Below are positions 62,642 through 64,000 of a stretch of DNA of 64,000 bases, one piece after another (the stretch's first letter is position 1; each line of letters opens with the position of its first letter). The notes beneath the pieces were generated by a model, which ran no database searches, had not been told where the DNA came from, and saw only the letters and a list, made by a program, of their open reading frames with translations. Both the position numbers and the translations under genes were made by a program. Source of the DNA: Pilaira anomala (taxonomy: Eukaryota > Mucoromycota > Mucoromycetes > Mucorales > Mucoraceae); contig JAIXMQ010000017.1 in NCBI GenBank assembly GCA_025716855.1, positions 372,001 to 436,000 on the forward strand, in the 5' to 3' direction.

Positions 62642-64000
62642 ATGTCGTTTCTAACTCTCCCGTTCTCTCGTTTAAAAAACTCTCTTACAACTTCTCAAAT
62701 TGAAAATAATTATGAAACAACTGAAATGACTCAAATTGTTGACCTTGACTCCTTCATGGCTTTAATGGACGGTCGAAAAATCTTAGATATACCTTCTGAC
62801 GACGACGACGACGACGACGACAGTAGTTTAAGTAGCGATAATACAGAATATATGAACTCAACAGAACAGTTACCGTCCACAAGTAATGGCGTAAAATACA
62901 ATTACAATGAAGAAGAAGACGATGAAGACCAATATAACCTTCGTGGTGGCGATGAAGCAGAGCAAAGACTTGTTAACAATAGTTTAGAAACTGGTAGCAT
63001 AAAAAAGGTACCATTATTTACATACCTCTACAAATGTTTTTTTTTCTTTTGTTTACTTTCTAACATACCAATGGATATAAATATAATTAGAAAAGTGGAA
63101 AGAAATGGTTATGTATGAGTTTTCTTTTTTTGATTTTATTATTTTGGTTAATATGGACAATTGGCCTGAGCCAAATGGGTCCAGGTAAGTTTCGCTTAGG
63201 ATTTAAACAGGGCGTCATTATTAATTAGTATATCTAGTAGGTGACTCTGAAGACAATGGATCGCTTCATTTTGATTTACCTGATTTATACAATTCTTCTT
63301 TTATGCCAAAGAGACCTTCTCTAGTTTGGGTTAAAAATGGTCAGTCTATACACATATTATATTTGATACTATTTGCAAATTCTAAAATAAAAATAACAAT
63401 AGACCCGCGTGATGGCATTTTTACTTTTACAAATCCAGTAACAAAAGATATTTTATTAGAGTCTGTGGAGGATGGTAAAAGCGAAATATTTGTTGAAGCA
63501 ACAGATCTTGTAAGTTAATTTATCATACTTTTAAAAGCTTATATTTAACAAATACAATAGAAAATCGGTGAAGGACTCTTACAGGTTCATTCATTTGAGA
63601 TTTCGCAAGATGCTAAATATCTTTTATTAAAAACAAACGTTACCAGCGTAAGCCATATAAAACTCTCGTCGCTTGTATATTTGTCTTATGTTTCTTTTTT
63701 TTTCACTAAAGCAATGGAGATATTCTAGTCATTCCAACATCTATATATATAATTTAGATGATAAATCATTATTCCCGTTAAACAATAATTCCAACATTAA
63801 TACTTTACCTTCAATTTCATATGCTGCTTGGAGTCCTACAGGTCACCAAGTGGCATATGTAATGAGGAATGAAATCTTTATTACTGATTTGAAGGATCAT
63901 ACCCGTATTACATATGATGGGTCAAGTACAATATTTAATGGTGTCCCTGATTGGGTTTACGAAGAAGAAGTATTTGGTAAAAATTATGCTCTATGGTGGT
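62642..64000 (+). CDS. Dipeptidyl aminopeptidase, DPP IV family (partial; 3' end beyond window)
   Basis: Type II membrane serine peptidase removing N-terminal dipeptides (Ste13/Dap2 of yeast; Golgi or vacuole). Exons: 62642-63007, 63091-63184, 63241-63339, 63403-63509, 63561-63647, and 63712 to beyond the window. The N-terminal 120 residues are cytosolic and acidic (a run of eight Asp near 53-60). A single hydrophobic anchor, CMSFLFLILLFWLIWTIGL, follows. The N-terminal beta-propeller of DPP IV then begins: DPRDGIFTFTNP, YAAWSPTGHQVAYVMRNEIF, and the S9B landmark WVYEEEVFG followed by ALWW. The catalytic hydrolase domain lies outside the window. Confidence 0.9.

Overview
The window is nuclear DNA of an early-diverging filamentous fungus, most likely Mucoromycota and probably Mucorales. 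This is inferred from: many short AT-rich spliceosomal introns (typically 45-110 nt, GTAAGT-type donors, CTAAC-like branch sites); non-coding DNA full of poly(A)/poly(T) tracts; fungal gene types (Bem2, Ssd1, Met17, Vps1); and a GDP-fucose-type transporter, which suits the fucose-rich walls of Mucorales. The species cannot be named from sequence alone. Coordinates of multi-exon genes are start-to-stop spans. Exons were joined by reading splice sites and checking the frame; apart from the DRS2-like 5' end and the frameshifted CCCH gene, every complete model closes in frame.

Layout, left to right. 1-6939 (-): BEM2-type RasGEF/PH/RhoGAP gene cut by the window edge. 7332-9032 (-): PRPP synthetase. 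10022-10823 (-): tail-anchored protoglobin. 11059-~15686 (-): DRS2-type P4 flippase. 15843-16643 (-): FabG/OAR1-like reductase. 17534-27593: two MFS monocarboxylate-type paralogues with identical intron structure, separated by a CsbD-like gene and a tandem pair of unknown genes with a possible RRM-like end. 30018-31157 (+): Met/Gly/Gln-rich low-complexity protein. 31432-33922 (+): VPS1 dynamin. 34410-34491 (-): tRNA-Leu(CAG). 34742-36093 (+): MYG1. 37790-39602 (+): sugar transporter. 40998-45468 (-): SSD1. 45832-46472 (+): CCCH finger gene with an apparent frameshift. 46665-47441 (-): nuclear-encoded mitochondrial uS3-like protein. 48793-50293 (-): nucleotide-sugar transporter. 50477-52919 (+): TOP3. 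53049-54014 (-): F-box protein. 54112-54623 (-): Erv-type sulfhydryl oxidase. 54639-56247: a complete DNA transposon. 56689-58784 (-): RPA1/RFA1. 59345-61155 (+): MET17. 61622-62384 (+): possible Alba-like protein. 62642 to the right edge (+): dipeptidyl aminopeptidase (DPP IV family).

Most genes are housekeeping and there is no operon-like logic. Themes are polarity and membrane traffic (Bem2, Drs2, Vps1, Ssd1), genome maintenance (Top3, Rpa1), and mitochondrial functions (OAR1-like, MYG1, uS3m, Erv-like).

The most unusual region is 54112-56255. A 1.6-kb Mutator-like element has ~100-bp terminal inverted repeats and an 8-bp target duplication. It carries a truncated transposase-type DNA-binding ORF, a nested 61-bp-arm foldback element and an 18-bp minisatellite. 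It sits 16 bp upstream of the start codon of an Erv-type oxidase whose model lacks the second cysteine of the CxxC redox centre. Other points of note: the paired unknown genes at 23-25 kb, three CACRTG boxes spaced exactly 11 bp apart at 34551-34578, the frameshifted CCCH gene, NDR/Cbk1 consensus sites in Ssd1, and the tail-anchored protoglobin.
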